Numbered from the stretch's first letter, positions 8,701-15,686 are shown. The stretch: DNA of 44,964 nt from Clostridia bacterium (GCA_017631325.1 JAGBTM010000061.1:1-44964), one strand, 5' to 3'. The notes: generated by a model from the sequence alone, not told the origin. Numbers and translations: made by a program.

Positions 8701-11240
8701 GTCGAATACGGCAAAATTGTAAGTTTCGCCTCTATGCTATTTGGCGTTTCGTAGTTTTCGCTGTCTGTAAAAAACGAGAGGGTTACAGTATATTCTCCTA
8801 CGTCAAGACCGCCACCCGAGACGCTGATTTCAAGGGGTATTCCGTCCTCTCCAAGAATGTCAGGGCCATCGTACGTTACGCTCTGATAAAGAGAAGAATA
8901 GGTGCGCGTAAGGTCGAAAAAGGTCACCGAGGAGATATCGTAGACAGCACGCTTTACCGTCACCGGTATTCTTACCGACGCCCCATTATATTCAAGCGTA
9001 ACTGCGCTGTCGCCGTATCTAAAGCTGTCTGCTTGCTGATAGATTACGGGAAGATTTTCTCCGTTTATTATTTCTTCTCTTCCACTATTATAGCTTACTT
9101 TCAGAGAAAGACCCGTGAGCGAAATCAACTCAAACGCTCTGTATTCCGTCCTATCCGGCACTGTTACTACACTCAGCGACACTGCCCTCTCGTCGATGAC
9201 AGAAAATCTGACAGGCTCCGAAACAAGCTCGTTATAATTTCTGTCCGCGGGAACGTAGGCGCGCACGAAATACTCCCCGACCTTAGCCGAAAACTCGGTC
9301 TTATATTCACCGTATATGCTATCGGAAAAGAGGTATATCACCTCACCAAAGAGTGCCCTGGCGCGTACCGAGGCCTCGGTGCCGACGTAGACGTCGCAGG
9401 CTGATATTTCTTCGGTCCAGACGTTATTTGCCTTCATAATTTCAAAGGGTACGGTGACTATACCCTCTCCGTCTGCAAATCGGTAGTTTTCGCTGTCTGT
9501 GAGCGTCAGAGTAACGGCGTATATGCCTGCATCTGTGCAGGAAAGCTCGCTCACAGTATAAAGCGAGGTTTGATATACGGTTGGGGACTGCTCACGGCCG
9601 TTGTACACGCATTTTTCAATAGTGGGTATAGGCACGCTCCTCTTGTTTATAATTACGCTAATTCCCTCTGCGCGCACGACGACGCTGTCGGTTGAATAGC
9701 AGTAGGTGATTTCACAGCTATATACACCGCTGTCCGAAACGCTTTTAACCGAAAGATACGGGCCCTCAGATACGACAGAGCCGTTTTTGTACCATTTATA
9801 CTCGTATCTGCCTCCGTGGGCGTCAAGTGGGTGTAGAAGGGTATCAAATCCTATCTCTATTTTCCCGCCCGTATACTCTCCTGAATACGAGGAAAGCGAA
9901 AACTCGGGGGGCAAAAGCCTATACCCTGCGTAAAGCTTTGTGTCGGCTGTAACCGTAAAATTCTCCCCAAGAGGCACTCGCGAGGTGCTGTCGAGATACC
10001 AGCCGTCAAAGGCGTAGCCTGTTTTTTGCTCGGGCTCGGGCGGATTTACGCCATCACCTTGAAGAACAAGCTCCGAGCCTATCTGTACGCCGCCGCTGTA
10101 ATACTTGACGCTGTACGGCAAATAGACCGCGGCAAACGGTATTTTCGACAGTCCCGAATACTCGGAAAAGTAGCTCGCGGAATATTCACGTCCAACGCTA
10201 TCGAATATGCGTATTGAATAAAGAGAGCTTTGAGCATTAATATATGAAACGAGGGTGATATTTCCCTTTTTAAATTCTCCTAAAAACGACATCTTAAGAG
10301 GCTCAGTGGGGGTATACGGCACATCACCATTACCTATGGTAATTGGTTTGTCGGTTGAGAGGCCGTAGCCCATACCCGAGATTTTTGCAGAGCCTGTGAT
10401 AACGAGATTTGCACTATTGCTAATTGCGAGGGCACGCTCGGAAATTATCTCGCCCCCAAGCACCTCGCACCGACCTGCCATAGCCACGACGGTTGCCGTG
10501 TCGGAATTAGAGGAAATGCGCCCTGATACTAGCGTAAAAAGGCTTCTCTCTGACAACAGCCGCACAGCACTCGAGGCCGTCGAGGAAATATCGACCTCGC
10601 AAGCCTTAACCTCGCCACCCGATATAACGAGCGAGCCTCTGCCCGAGAGCAAAAGGTCAGCCTCACTTAAGTCAAGGCTCGAGCCTGTATTAACCGTTAT
10701 AGAAAATTCAGTCAAAATCTTACCCGAGAGAACGGTTTTACCCTGTGGAAGAGTTATATCGGTGTGTAGCGTAACGTTATCGAGCCATATTTTTTTGCCC
10801 GAGGCAAACTCAAGAAGCGTATCAAACGCGCCCTCTAACACCCTCTGACACTCTCCGTTGGCCGTCGCGCTGAGAACGTACACGCCGTCCTCCTCGGTGA
10901 TAACGTACTCGGCCACGGAATATTCGGCACCCGCGGTGCTTTGCGATAAGGCACCGTACATAGCCGAAGCGCCTTCGTCCTCGGCAAAAGTGTCCTCTAT
11001 ATCCCGAGTTCCTTTGTCGTCGGTAGAAACGCGCCTTTCAGTAGCTGCAGCGTCCTCGGTAGCTAGACCGTCCTCGTTCAGATAGTCCGAGAAGCTTAGT
11101 GTATCGGTGGGTGCGCTTACGCACCCTTCGGTGCTTGTCCCCCTCTCCGATAAATCGTCGAACAGCTCTGCCCTGCAGGTAATTGAAAGCATGGACGCTA
11201 TAGAAAGCGCAAAAATAGTAACGAGCAGTAATTTTTTCAT
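5763..11240 (-). CDS. Giant surface protein: MBG/Ig repeats, one TM helix, cytoplasmic L15-like domain
   Basis: 1825 residues. A signal peptide (MKKLLLVTIFALSIASM...) opens the protein. A region of short repeated beta strands (about 130-290) could be a beta-helix. One Listeria-Bacteroides repeat (SVKYYSGG...GYAFDGWYLD, about 375-440) and an Ig-like domain (KWYKNG...SDSGVYSCEI) follow. Then come many MBG-type repeats with a recurring FVYDG...LSGLPEG-V-VIGYT...NY..P pattern, interleaved with two Big_3-like domains. A transmembrane helix (IVIGVIIFIAAALFVFVLYL, about 1520-1541) is followed by a basic stop-transfer segment and an acidic linker (about 1590-1670). The last 90 residues (INVDTLSQSF...LKVLARGVIDKPLSVYANDFS...GGEAVRV) closely match the C-terminal half of ribosomal protein L15. 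Likely an adhesin or receptor-like protein with an inside L15-like module; its role is unknown. The start at 11240 has GAGG seven bases upstream. An upstream ATG at 11261 lies at the predicted transcript start and has no SD. Confidence 0.85.
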   Translation of the reverse strand: MKKLLLVTIFALSIASMLSITCRAELFDDLSERGTSTEGCVSAPTDTLSFSDYLNEDGLATEDAAATERRVSTDDKGTRDIEDTFAEDEGASAMYGALSQSTAGAEYSVAEYVITEEDGVYVLSATANGECQRVLEGAFDTLLEFASGKKIWLDNVTLHTDITLPQGKTVLSGKILTEFSITVNTGSSLDLSEADLLLSGRGSLVISGGEVKACEVDISSTASSAVRLLSERSLFTLVSGRISSNSDTATVVAMAGRCEVLGGEIISERALAISNSANLVITGSAKISGMGYGLSTDKPITIGNGDVPYTPTEPLKMSFLGEFKKGNITLVSYINAQSSLYSIRIFDSVGREYSASYFSEYSGLSKIPFAAVYLPYSVKYYSGGVQIGSELVLQGDGVNPPEPEQKTGYAFDGWYLDSTSRVPLGENFTVTADTKLYAGYRLLPPEFSLSSYSGEYTGGKIEIGFDTLLHPLDAHGGRYEYKWYKNGSVVSEGPYLSVKSVSDSGVYSCEITYCYSTDSVVVRAEGISVIINKRSVPIPTIEKCVYNGREQSPTVYQTSLYTVSELSCTDAGIYAVTLTLTDSENYRFADGEGIVTVPFEIMKANNVWTEEISACDVYVGTEASVRARALFGEVIYLFSDSIYGEYKTEFSAKVGEYFVRAYVPADRNYNELVSEPVRFSVIDERAVSLSVVTVPDRTEYRAFELISLTGLSLKVSYNSGREEIINGENLPVIYQQADSFRYGDSAVTLEYNGASVRIPVTVKRAVYDISSVTFFDLTRTYSSLYQSVTYDGPDILGEDGIPLEISVSGGGLDVGEYTVTLSFFTDSENYETPNSIEAKLTILPYSTEISWQNVSFVYDGTPKCPVASYVDARGVIRYSRVVGSETMAGAGYTAYAISDDKNYTFVSESVAFEILKADYDMSGVFWVSEDFVYDGLQKSVSLSGLPEGVSVIGYTDAKATVCGVYVATATLSFDQRNYNAPPKQTHEWKISPASYDMTGVSFNNAIAVFDGKEHFPTLSGELPVGADGLRVEYSFSQGATHVSDGTVTVTVTFKSQSKNYISPEPMTATIAVTPRGISVSWTGESFVYNGKNQAPKATAPECKIIVSGAVADAGEYTAVAYCELSDYFVINSEYSFSILKAENAWTLPPYAKDVYESGELDVFAIAKSGEALIRYFTDPSAQNECAPPTVPGVYYAIAYAKENRNYLSLTSSPMRFEIIKVVPVSLSVELTKSTYKACSTVGEGDITASLIYNDGSERELSVSDMQIIYQDSGELRARHTKITFKHQDFSVTLPISVSLADYDTASTLWQNTVFYYDGLSKQPSLSGLPEGVTVIGYTKIDAVRAGVYTVEAILSYDAENYNPPSVPPCTFEIKKASVNIPAVATVEYDGKSHAPATSSPLYSFLSEGAYVSVGRYSFVARLSDSENYVFEDGSSECTLVYEITARNISISVSDMNVYLWDNISDANYVISKGSVVDGESLSLVQYESDGKIYLRSDNPNYKITLTPGRINSLSYPSPETSAKIVIGVIIFIAAALFVFVLYLERERIADFMAIAKFRLTSRKRRSRAGLDREKTKNVTEIFNPDILSASTLKHEARSDVSQDKFKLEKSLDSEINTEENALEAEIDTAEDDEADADTSEDNEADTVEEGYRKEATTYPTEDPEDVSPEEKFVSDTYKCSTLNEFTADKYSLVLKPEGRESEVCGMSSERADELISDALAKDLVKKGREVVYTSGTAKSIINVDTLSQSFLAGERVDVNTLKQKSLVPYDTAYLKVLARGVIDKPLSVYANDFSLAAVKMIALTGGEAVRVVTLKDKNAEQKRKF

Positions 11241-11273
11241 CAGCCAACCTCTATTTGCCATTATTTACCAAAG

Positions 11274-11302
11274 ATTATACCATCTGAAAAGAACATATTC
11301 AA
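11274..11302 (-). promoter_or_regulatory. SigA-type promoter for the giant surface protein
   Basis: Minus strand TTGAAT, 17 bases, TATAAT. The predicted transcript start falls near 11267. This leaves a leader of about 27 bases to the ATG at 11240 and excludes the ATG at 11261 as an efficient start. Confidence 0.8.
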
Positions 11303-11512
11303 GTAGAGAGGCCGTTAAGATTTCTCGCTGGTTTTATCCTGTTAGACAGGGTTAGATTTATTTTGATTTAATGCTTTAAAATGTGATAAAAAACGATTGC
11401 AAATCCGTGTTCTTAGAGTATATGAGATTATCGCGCGAAAATGCATTTTAGAATAAATTAGAATAAACGAAAGGTAACCCTCTGAAAACAGACTTTTAAG
11501 CAAAAGCGAATA

Positions 11513-11620
11513 ATGGCGTCCGAGCGTTCACTTTTATAGAAATAAAAGGATGGCGTCCAAGCGATCTCTTTTATGAAAAGCAAAAATGGACGTTCGAGAA
11601 TGCCTTTTAAAAATAAAAAA
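11513..11620. repeat. Degenerate 36-37-bp tandem repeat, three to four units
   Basis: ATGGCGTCCGAGCG at 11513, ATGGCGTCCAAGCG at 11550 and ATGGACGTTCGAG at 11586 are each followed by a T-rich or A-rich segment (TTTTAT). A fourth, more diverged copy (GGTCTTGGGCG) lies in the terminator region at about 11626. Spacings are 37 and 36 bases. No unique spacers separate the units, so this is not a CRISPR. It is downstream of the trx operon on the transcribed strand. Confidence 0.75.
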
Positions 11621-11621
11621 A

Positions 11622-11670
11622 ACGAGGTCTTGGGCGAACCTTTGACAGTTCACTTTCCTCGCTTTTTTAT
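11622..11670 (-). terminator. Probable terminator of the trx/FTR-like operon
   Basis: On the minus strand GCGAGG pairs with CCTCGT around an inner GAAC/GTTC helix and runs into eight T. It is placed about 50 bases after the FTR-like gene. AT-rich flanks on both sides could allow function in both directions. Confidence 0.65.
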
Positions 11671-11720
11671 TTTTTCGTTACACGGTTGTGTAGGATAACG
11701 GTCATATATCCGTTTTTCGC

Positions 11721-11918
11721 TTACTTTTCCTTATAAAAGAGCATACAGTGACAGTAGCCCTCAAACTCGCTGTCGGCAATCTGCTCCTTGAACTCGCGGC
11801 ACATACATTTGTTATCCTCGGTGCGCTCAAGACGGCAGGGGCAATAGCCACCCGTACGCTTTAGTCCCTCCTTGATGGACTCTACGATTTCAGCGTTTTC
11901 GTTATACCTTATTTTCAT
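11721..11918 (-). CDS. Small ferredoxin:thioredoxin reductase catalytic-chain-like protein
   Basis: 65 residues with three Cys pairs: GYCPCR (C26, C28), KCMC (C38, C40) and GYCHCMLF (C56, C58). The CPC...CxC...CHC order is the signature of the FTR catalytic beta chain. That enzyme uses a [4Fe-4S] cluster to pass electrons from ferredoxin to a thioredoxin disulfide. The middle pair is displaced: spacing here is CPC-X9-CMC-X15-CHC, against CPC-X16-CPC-X8-CHC in plant FTR, with the same total length. The start overlaps the thioredoxin stop by four bases (ATGA), so translation is coupled and the partner is almost certainly the adjacent TrxA. No variable (alpha) chain is seen. The electron donor is inferred to be ferredoxin. 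Confidence 0.85.
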   Translation of the reverse strand: MKIRYNENAEIVESIKEGLKRTGGYCPCRLERTEDNKCMCREFKEQIADSEFEGYCHCMLFYKEK

Positions 11919-12226
11919 TTGTGCATACCTATAAGAGCCTCGAGCTTCGCCTTGGGAACGTAGCCTACCGAAACGTCAAGAAGCGTATCGTCCTTTACAA
12001 ACGCTATCATAGGAATACTCTGCACCTTAAACTGCATAGCAAGCTCACGCTCGTCGTCCACGTTTATCTTAGCGAACTTTACGTCGGGATTTTCACGCTC
12101 AAGCTCTTCGATAGTAGGAGCGAGCATTTTACACGGTCCGCACCAATCGGCATAAAGGTCGATTACAACGAGGCCCTTGTATTCCTCTACCTCGCTTTTA
12201 AAATTTTTGCTTGTGAGCACGGTCAT
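11915..12226 (-). CDS. trxA: Thioredoxin
   Basis: 103-residue cytoplasmic dithiol carrier with the WCGPC active site near residues 28-32 and the cis-Pro loop IPMIAF. A longer frame reaches 12262, but its first codons contain the -10 hexamer and lie ahead of the expected transcript start. The ATG at 12226 has GCGAGG eight bases upstream and gives normal family length. The stop overlaps the start of the FTR-like gene, making a two-gene operon read from the promoter at 12261-12290 and closed by the hairpin at 11622. Ordinary thioredoxin targets (ribonucleotide reductase, peroxiredoxin and others) are expected. Confidence 0.95.
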   Translation of the reverse strand: MTVLTSKNFKSEVEEYKGLVVIDLYADWCGPCKMLAPTIEELERENPDVKFAKINVDDERELAMQFKVQSIPMIAFVKDDTLLDVSVGYVPKAKLEALIGMHK

Positions 12227-12260
12227 TTCATTTTCCTCGCTTTCATTACTATTATATCCC

Positions 12261-12290
12261 ATTGTAACACAAAAAATATCGTTTTGTCAA
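12261..12290 (-). promoter_or_regulatory. SigA-type promoter for trxA
   Basis: Minus strand TTGACA, 18 bases, TACAAT, with a second TATAAT a few bases downstream. The predicted start near 12254 leaves about 28 bases to the ATG at 12226. Confidence 0.75.
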
Positions 12291-12734
12291 CAGTAGACAA
12301 AATAATATTTTACCGTTCAGGCACTGTAAGAGAGTGTCTGCAAAGGGTGGTAGAGCGTGCAAGTGGGGGCGTTTTTTATAACATTTCACACGTTTTGGCT
12401 GGAAATTTAGTTTCTTCTTGAAATATTATTGTTTTTCTTGCTTTTATACCGTCAAATATTCACAAAATATGCTTTTTTTACAAAAAATACGACTTTTTTC
12501 ATATCAAATTTTGGAGCCTTCTTGCAAAAATCAATACTACAAGCTCATTTAATATAGGATATTTTGCCCATTTGAGCAATTTTTGCAATGCGGCTCTCTT
12601 ATACTGAAAAGCGGCCTTTTCGTTTCCGCATTTTTCGCACCGCACAAAGCGGTAAAATATGATAGAATTTAAACGTGGCGAAAAGCAAAAGAATATCGGC
12701 ATTGCCTCGCCTAATGCATTGGAGGAAAAAATCT
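12291..12734. other. AT-rich gene-free stretch between trxA and the small conserved gene
   Basis: These 444 bases contain no convincing gene. A short hairpin ACCGC-ACAAA-GCGGT lies near 12642-12656, and an SD (GGAGG) for the next gene is at 12721. I could not find a good -35/-10 pair for the downstream gene; TAGAAT near 12662 is the best -10 candidate but lacks a -35. Confidence 0.5.
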
Positions 12735-13031
12735 ATGAAGCAAAGAGAGAAAACAGTTGACAGCGTAGTAAGACGCGAGGAAAGGTCCGACGGTGAGAAC
12801 AGCTACGTTTACGAGCTGCGCGTAAGCCAGGTGAAGAACGCATCAAGCTACAAAATTCCGCTCTATTCAATTCACGTTTATATGACCGACTGCGAGGGTA
12901 AAACCACGAATGCCAAAGCAAAGGAGGCCTTTGCCGACGCGGGACGCGCTATCCTCTTTTACGAAAAGGTTGTGCGCGGTCTTGCAACCCCGATAGACCT
13001 TGCCTACGTTATGGAGGACGAGATGTCCTGA
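12735..13031 (+). CDS. Small conserved protein of unknown function (DUF6514-like)
   Basis: 98 residues, soluble, rich in charged residues, with no signal or membrane segment. The predicted order is beta strands (YVYELRVSQV, YKIPLYSIHVYM) then a helix (NAKAKEAFADAGRAILFYEKVV) and a tail ATPIDLAYVMEDEM. That composition and the C-terminal 'P-dL--V-ED' ending resemble small clostridial DUF6514-type proteins; this family assignment is from memory and tentative. The start at 12735 has GGAGG nine bases upstream; the frame extends to 12675 but without an SD. It ends 81 bases before the gpsA promoter and is transcribed separately from gpsA. No function can be given. Confidence 0.7.
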   Translation: MKQREKTVDSVVRREERSDGENSYVYELRVSQVKNASSYKIPLYSIHVYMTDCEGKTTNAKAKEAFADAGRAILFYEKVVRGLATPIDLAYVMEDEMS

Positions 13032-13112
13032 CACGTCTTTTGGACCTTGAACGTAATTTCGTGTAAACAAGGCATAGCCTTAGGCAACTCTATGCGCTCA
13101 AAATATTTGTGC

Positions 13113-13141
13113 TTGCAAAATCCGCGTGTTTGTGCTACAAT
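13113..13141 (+). promoter_or_regulatory. SigA-type promoter for gpsA
   Basis: TTGCAA, 17 bases ending TGTGC, TACAAT (extended -10). The leader is about 33 bases with AGAGAGGA before the ATG at 13181. Confidence 0.8.
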
Positions 13142-13180
13142 GTATTTATTCGTAGCAAAAACCGATAGAGAGGATTTTTT

Positions 13181-14191
13181 ATGAAAATATGCGTGCTTGG
13201 CGCAGGCACATGGGGTACCGCCCTTGCTTCCCTGCTTGCCAAAAATCAACACGAGGTCGTTCTTTGGTCCAAAATACCCGAGGAAATCAAGGGTATTAAA
13301 GAAAGCGGCACACACAGAAATCTCCCCGGCGTAATACTGCCTACGGGAATTGAATATACCTCTGATATTGAGCGTGCAATTCACGGTGCTGATATGATCC
13401 TGTTCGTAACTCCGTCCGAGTTCATACGCTCAACGGCAAGAGAGGCGGCAAGGTATATAAGCCCGCGCAGTGTAATAGTCAGCGCTGCCAAGGGTATTGA
13501 GAGCGGAACGCTCATGACCATGACCGAGATTATAGCCGACGAAATAAAGAGGGCAGATGGCGAGTGCAAAAATCCGCTTGCGGCTCTCTCAGGCCCCACT
13601 CACGCTGAGGAGGTGGCAATAGGCTTGCCTACCTCTATCGTCGCTGCGTGCGAGGACGAGAAAATCTCGTCTCTTATTGCGGACGTCTTCAAAAACTCGT
13701 GCATGCGCGTTTATATGAACACTGACGTAAACGGAGTTGAGCTTTGCGGAGCGTTAAAGAATATTATCGCTATTGCGGCAGGCATTTGCCGAGGCGTAGA
13801 TTTCGGTGATAATGCCGTTGCAATGCTTATAACGAGAGGTATGGCCGAAATAACGAGGCTCGGTCTCGCCATGGGCTGCAAAAAGGAAACCTTCTGGGGC
13901 CTTGCGGGTATCGGAGACCTCATAGTCACCGCGACCTCCTCACACAGCCGAAACAACAGATGCGGTGAGCTTATCGGCAGGGGCAAAAGCTATGCCGAGG
14001 CTCTTTCGGAAATTGGAATGGTCGTTGAGGGCTATCACGCTCTCGGAGCCGCCGTCGAGCTTTCAAAAAGATATTCGGTTGAAATGCCTATCACCGAGGG
14101 CGTATACGAGGTTATGCACAATTCGGCCTCGCCCTATGCAATTATCCGCTCGCTTATGACGCGAGAAATCAAAAACGAGCTAAAGCTCTGA
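13181..14191 (+). CDS. gpsA: NAD(P)-dependent glycerol-3-phosphate dehydrogenase
   Basis: Makes sn-glycerol-3-phosphate from dihydroxyacetone phosphate for phospholipid synthesis. 336 residues, normal length. The Rossmann motif VLGAGTWGTALA opens the protein. LSGPTHAEEV lies near 138 and the catalytic Lys in GALKNIIAIAAG near 192. GDLIVTATSSHSRNNRCGE, the GDL.vT..S..SRN signature, is near 245-265. VVEGYHALGAA follows near 287. A single gene with its own promoter, it converges with cysE. PlsY, the acyltransferase that uses its product, is encoded at 27979 in the same window. Confidence 0.96.
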   Translation: MKICVLGAGTWGTALASLLAKNQHEVVLWSKIPEEIKGIKESGTHRNLPGVILPTGIEYTSDIERAIHGADMILFVTPSEFIRSTAREAARYISPRSVIVSAAKGIESGTLMTMTEIIADEIKRADGECKNPLAALSGPTHAEEVAIGLPTSIVAACEDEKISSLIADVFKNSCMRVYMNTDVNGVELCGALKNIIAIAAGICRGVDFGDNAVAMLITRGMAEITRLGLAMGCKKETFWGLAGIGDLIVTATSSHSRNNRCGELIGRGKSYAEALSEIGMVVEGYHALGAAVELSKRYSVEMPITEGVYEVMHNSASPYAIIRSLMTREIKNELKL

Positions 14192-14236
14192 TGTCAAGCT
14201 GATATATGAGAAGGGGCTGTCACATTTAGCAAAACC

Positions 14237-14487
14237 GAAAAAGTCCAAAAAGGAACAAAAAAACCGTTTCAAACAAAGTGAAAAGAGTAAATGAGACGGT
14301 AATACAGTTGAAATCCTATGGATTTCATCATTTTAATAGACTTTTTCTATCGACGCTCTCAAGGCTCGGCGTGCATTTGTACGCCTCACGCCTTGAGAAT
14401 CGACGCTTTTTGCTTAAATCTGCCTATCCCCTATCAAAATTTTCGAGGGTGCCTCAAATTTTGCATTTGAGACACCCTCTTATTTTT
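14237..14487 (+). ncRNA. Candidate structured RNA or structured 3' region downstream of gpsA
   Basis: Nested inverted repeats fit one fold. GAAAAAGTC (14237-14245) pairs with GACTTTTTC (14339-14347), enclosing two helices: ACCGTTTC/GAGACGGT (14263-14270 with 14293-14300, one G-U pair) and TGAAATCC/GGATTTCA (14309-14316 with 14320-14327). This makes a three-way junction. A second domain at 14358-14397 (CTCAAGGC/GCCTTGAG with inner GGCGT/ACGCC) and the terminator hairpin at 14445 follow. The G-U pair favours the plus strand. No promoter was found, so it may simply be the gpsA 3' UTR. Low confidence that it is a functional RNA. Confidence 0.3.
14445..14487. terminator. Terminator between gpsA and cysE
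   Basis: GAGGGTGCCTCAAA (14445-14458) pairs with TTTGAGACACCCTC (14466-14479) with one C/A mismatch and a 7-base loop. TCTTATTTTT follows on the plus strand. On the minus strand it begins five bases after the cysE stop and is followed by GAAAATTTT, so it can serve both convergent transcripts. Confidence 0.9.
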
Positions 14488-14491
14488 GGGT

Positions 14492-15343
14492 TTATTTTGC
14501 GTTGTAATAGACCTTCTCACCTGCAGGTACGGAATGCGTGAGCCACACGTTACCACCGATAACCGAGCCGTCGCCTATCTTGGTATTACCGCCGAGAATG
14601 GTAGCGTTTGCGTATATTACACAGCCGTTGCCTATGTCGGGGTGACGCTTTATGCCCTTGATGGGATTTCCGTCCTTGTCAAGCTCAAAGCTCTTTGCAC
14701 CGAGGGTGACGCCCTGGTAAATCTTAACACGGTCGCCTATCGTCGTGGTTTCGCCTATGACGATACCTGTGCCGTGGTCAATGCAAAAATACTCACCGAT
14801 GGTTGCGCCTGCGTGAATGTCGACGCCTGTTTTCTCATGCGCATACTCGGTCATAATACGGGCGATATACGGTATATTTCTTATATAAAATTCGTGAGCC
14901 ATTCGGTAAATGGATATAGCGTAGAAGCCCGGATATGAAAGAATAATTTCCTCGGGTGAGCGTGCCGCGGGGTCGCCCTCGTATATAGCGATGACGTCCT
15001 TCATCAGCTTCTCCTTTATCACGGGGAGCGTTTCGACAACCGAATACGCCACCTGCTCGGTATCCACAACCGAGTCCTCGTCAAAAAAGGCGTACGCTGC
15101 GCTTATCTGCATCTTTAAAGATAGAAAAAGCGCGTTCATAATCTCGGTATTTGACATTCCCTTATTCTCTTTTATTCTGAAATAATCCGGGAACATAACG
15201 CTCTGCATCGTCTTGATAATCCTGATTATCTCGTTTCTGGACGGTACTGCTACCTTGTGCTTATTGAAATAGTCGTACTCAGATATTCTCGTCCTCTCAA
15301 GACTTGATATAACGCTTGAAAGTCTCTCGTCGTGGGAAAGCAT
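14492..15343 (-). CDS. cysE: Serine O-acetyltransferase (CysE/EpsC type)
   Basis: Transfers acetyl from acetyl-CoA to L-serine, the first step of cysteine synthesis. 283 residues: a helical N-terminal domain (1-165), then the left-handed beta-helix. Key motifs are GVDIHAGATIG (H177), FCIDHGTGIVIGE (D189, H190), VKIYQGVTLGA and RHPDIGNG. The chain stops at PAGEKVYYNAK. It lacks the longer C-terminal tail ending in Ile that many CysE proteins insert into CysK and use for cysteine feedback, so cysteine-synthase complex formation may be absent (inference). No cysK is nearby. GGAG five bases before the ATG, and its own promoter at 15414-15442. Confidence 0.92.
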   Translation of the reverse strand: MLSHDERLSSVISSLERTRISEYDYFNKHKVAVPSRNEIIRIIKTMQSVMFPDYFRIKENKGMSNTEIMNALFLSLKMQISAAYAFFDEDSVVDTEQVAYSVVETLPVIKEKLMKDVIAIYEGDPAARSPEEIILSYPGFYAISIYRMAHEFYIRNIPYIARIMTEYAHEKTGVDIHAGATIGEYFCIDHGTGIVIGETTTIGDRVKIYQGVTLGAKSFELDKDGNPIKGIKRHPDIGNGCVIYANATILGGNTKIGDGSVIGGNVWLTHSVPAGEKVYYNAK

Positions 15344-15413
15344 AACGGCTCCTTTCGGGGTTGATTTGAAATTGTTTTTTTACAAAAACGTCCTTAAATT
15401 CTCGGGATAACTA

Positions 15414-15442
15414 ATTTTACCATAAGATTTCGCATTTTACAA
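15414..15442 (-). promoter_or_regulatory. SigA-type promoter for cysE
   Basis: Minus strand TTGTAA, 17 bases, TAAAAT, followed by a leader of about 65 bases. The leader is too short for a T-box or SAM riboswitch. Confidence 0.75.
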
Positions 15443-15493
15443 GACCCGTGACAAAAATTTGTAGATATTTTTTATATTTTTATTAATTTTTTG

Positions 15494-15522
15494 TTGATTT
15501 TTCGTTACGGATATGGTATACT
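15494..15522 (+). promoter_or_regulatory. SigA-type promoter for the SF1 helicase gene
   Basis: TTGATT, 17 bases, TATACT. It is divergent from the cysE promoter, with about 50 bases between their -35 boxes. Confidence 0.75.
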
Positions 15523-15529
15523 TATATTT

Positions 15530-15686
15530 GTGAAAATCTGCGTATGCAACAATGCCCGAAATAGTACACAATTGTGTGCATTTTGGCCATTTTAACCTAG
15601 ATAACCGTAAGTCGTGCGTTTTTCACAATTTTATTTTTTGCATCACTCCGCTACCGCGGATTACATATACAGAACAGGAGAGGAAA
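15530..15686 (+). promoter_or_regulatory. Long leader of the helicase gene with a 12-bp palindrome
   Basis: The leader of about 155 bases is long compared with the 25-35 bases typical of this window. It holds the perfect palindrome ACACAATTGTGT (15566-15577), 37 bases after the expected transcript start, a plausible dimeric-repressor site. A small hairpin TCCGC-TACC-GCGGA lies near 15646-15659. The binding protein is unknown. Confidence 0.45.

Larger units (their letters stand above)
11303..11720. other. Gene-free stretch with a 37-bp array and a terminator
   Basis: The 418 bases between the surface-protein promoter and the FTR-like gene hold no credible gene. 11303-11512 is AT-rich with no feature I recognise. 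11513-11620 is a tandem array and 11622-11670 a terminator, both listed separately. Confidence 0.6.

Noticed and set aside
11241-11261. Upstream ATG for the giant surface protein
   Set aside because: Lies about six bases after the predicted transcript start with no SD; the ATG at 11240 has GAGG and begins a standard signal peptide.
14237-14400. MITE or insertion-sequence remnant
   Set aside because: Inverted repeats are internal and nested, with no terminal repeats, target duplication or transposase fragment; it cannot be settled without a copy search.
14278-14541. Small plus-strand open frame downstream of gpsA
   Set aside because: Runs through the inverted repeats and the terminator into antisense cysE, has no SD and no protein-like conservation.
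15344-15413. Cysteine T-box ahead of cysE
   Set aside because: About 65 bases of simple AT-rich leader; no specifier stem or T-box sequence.
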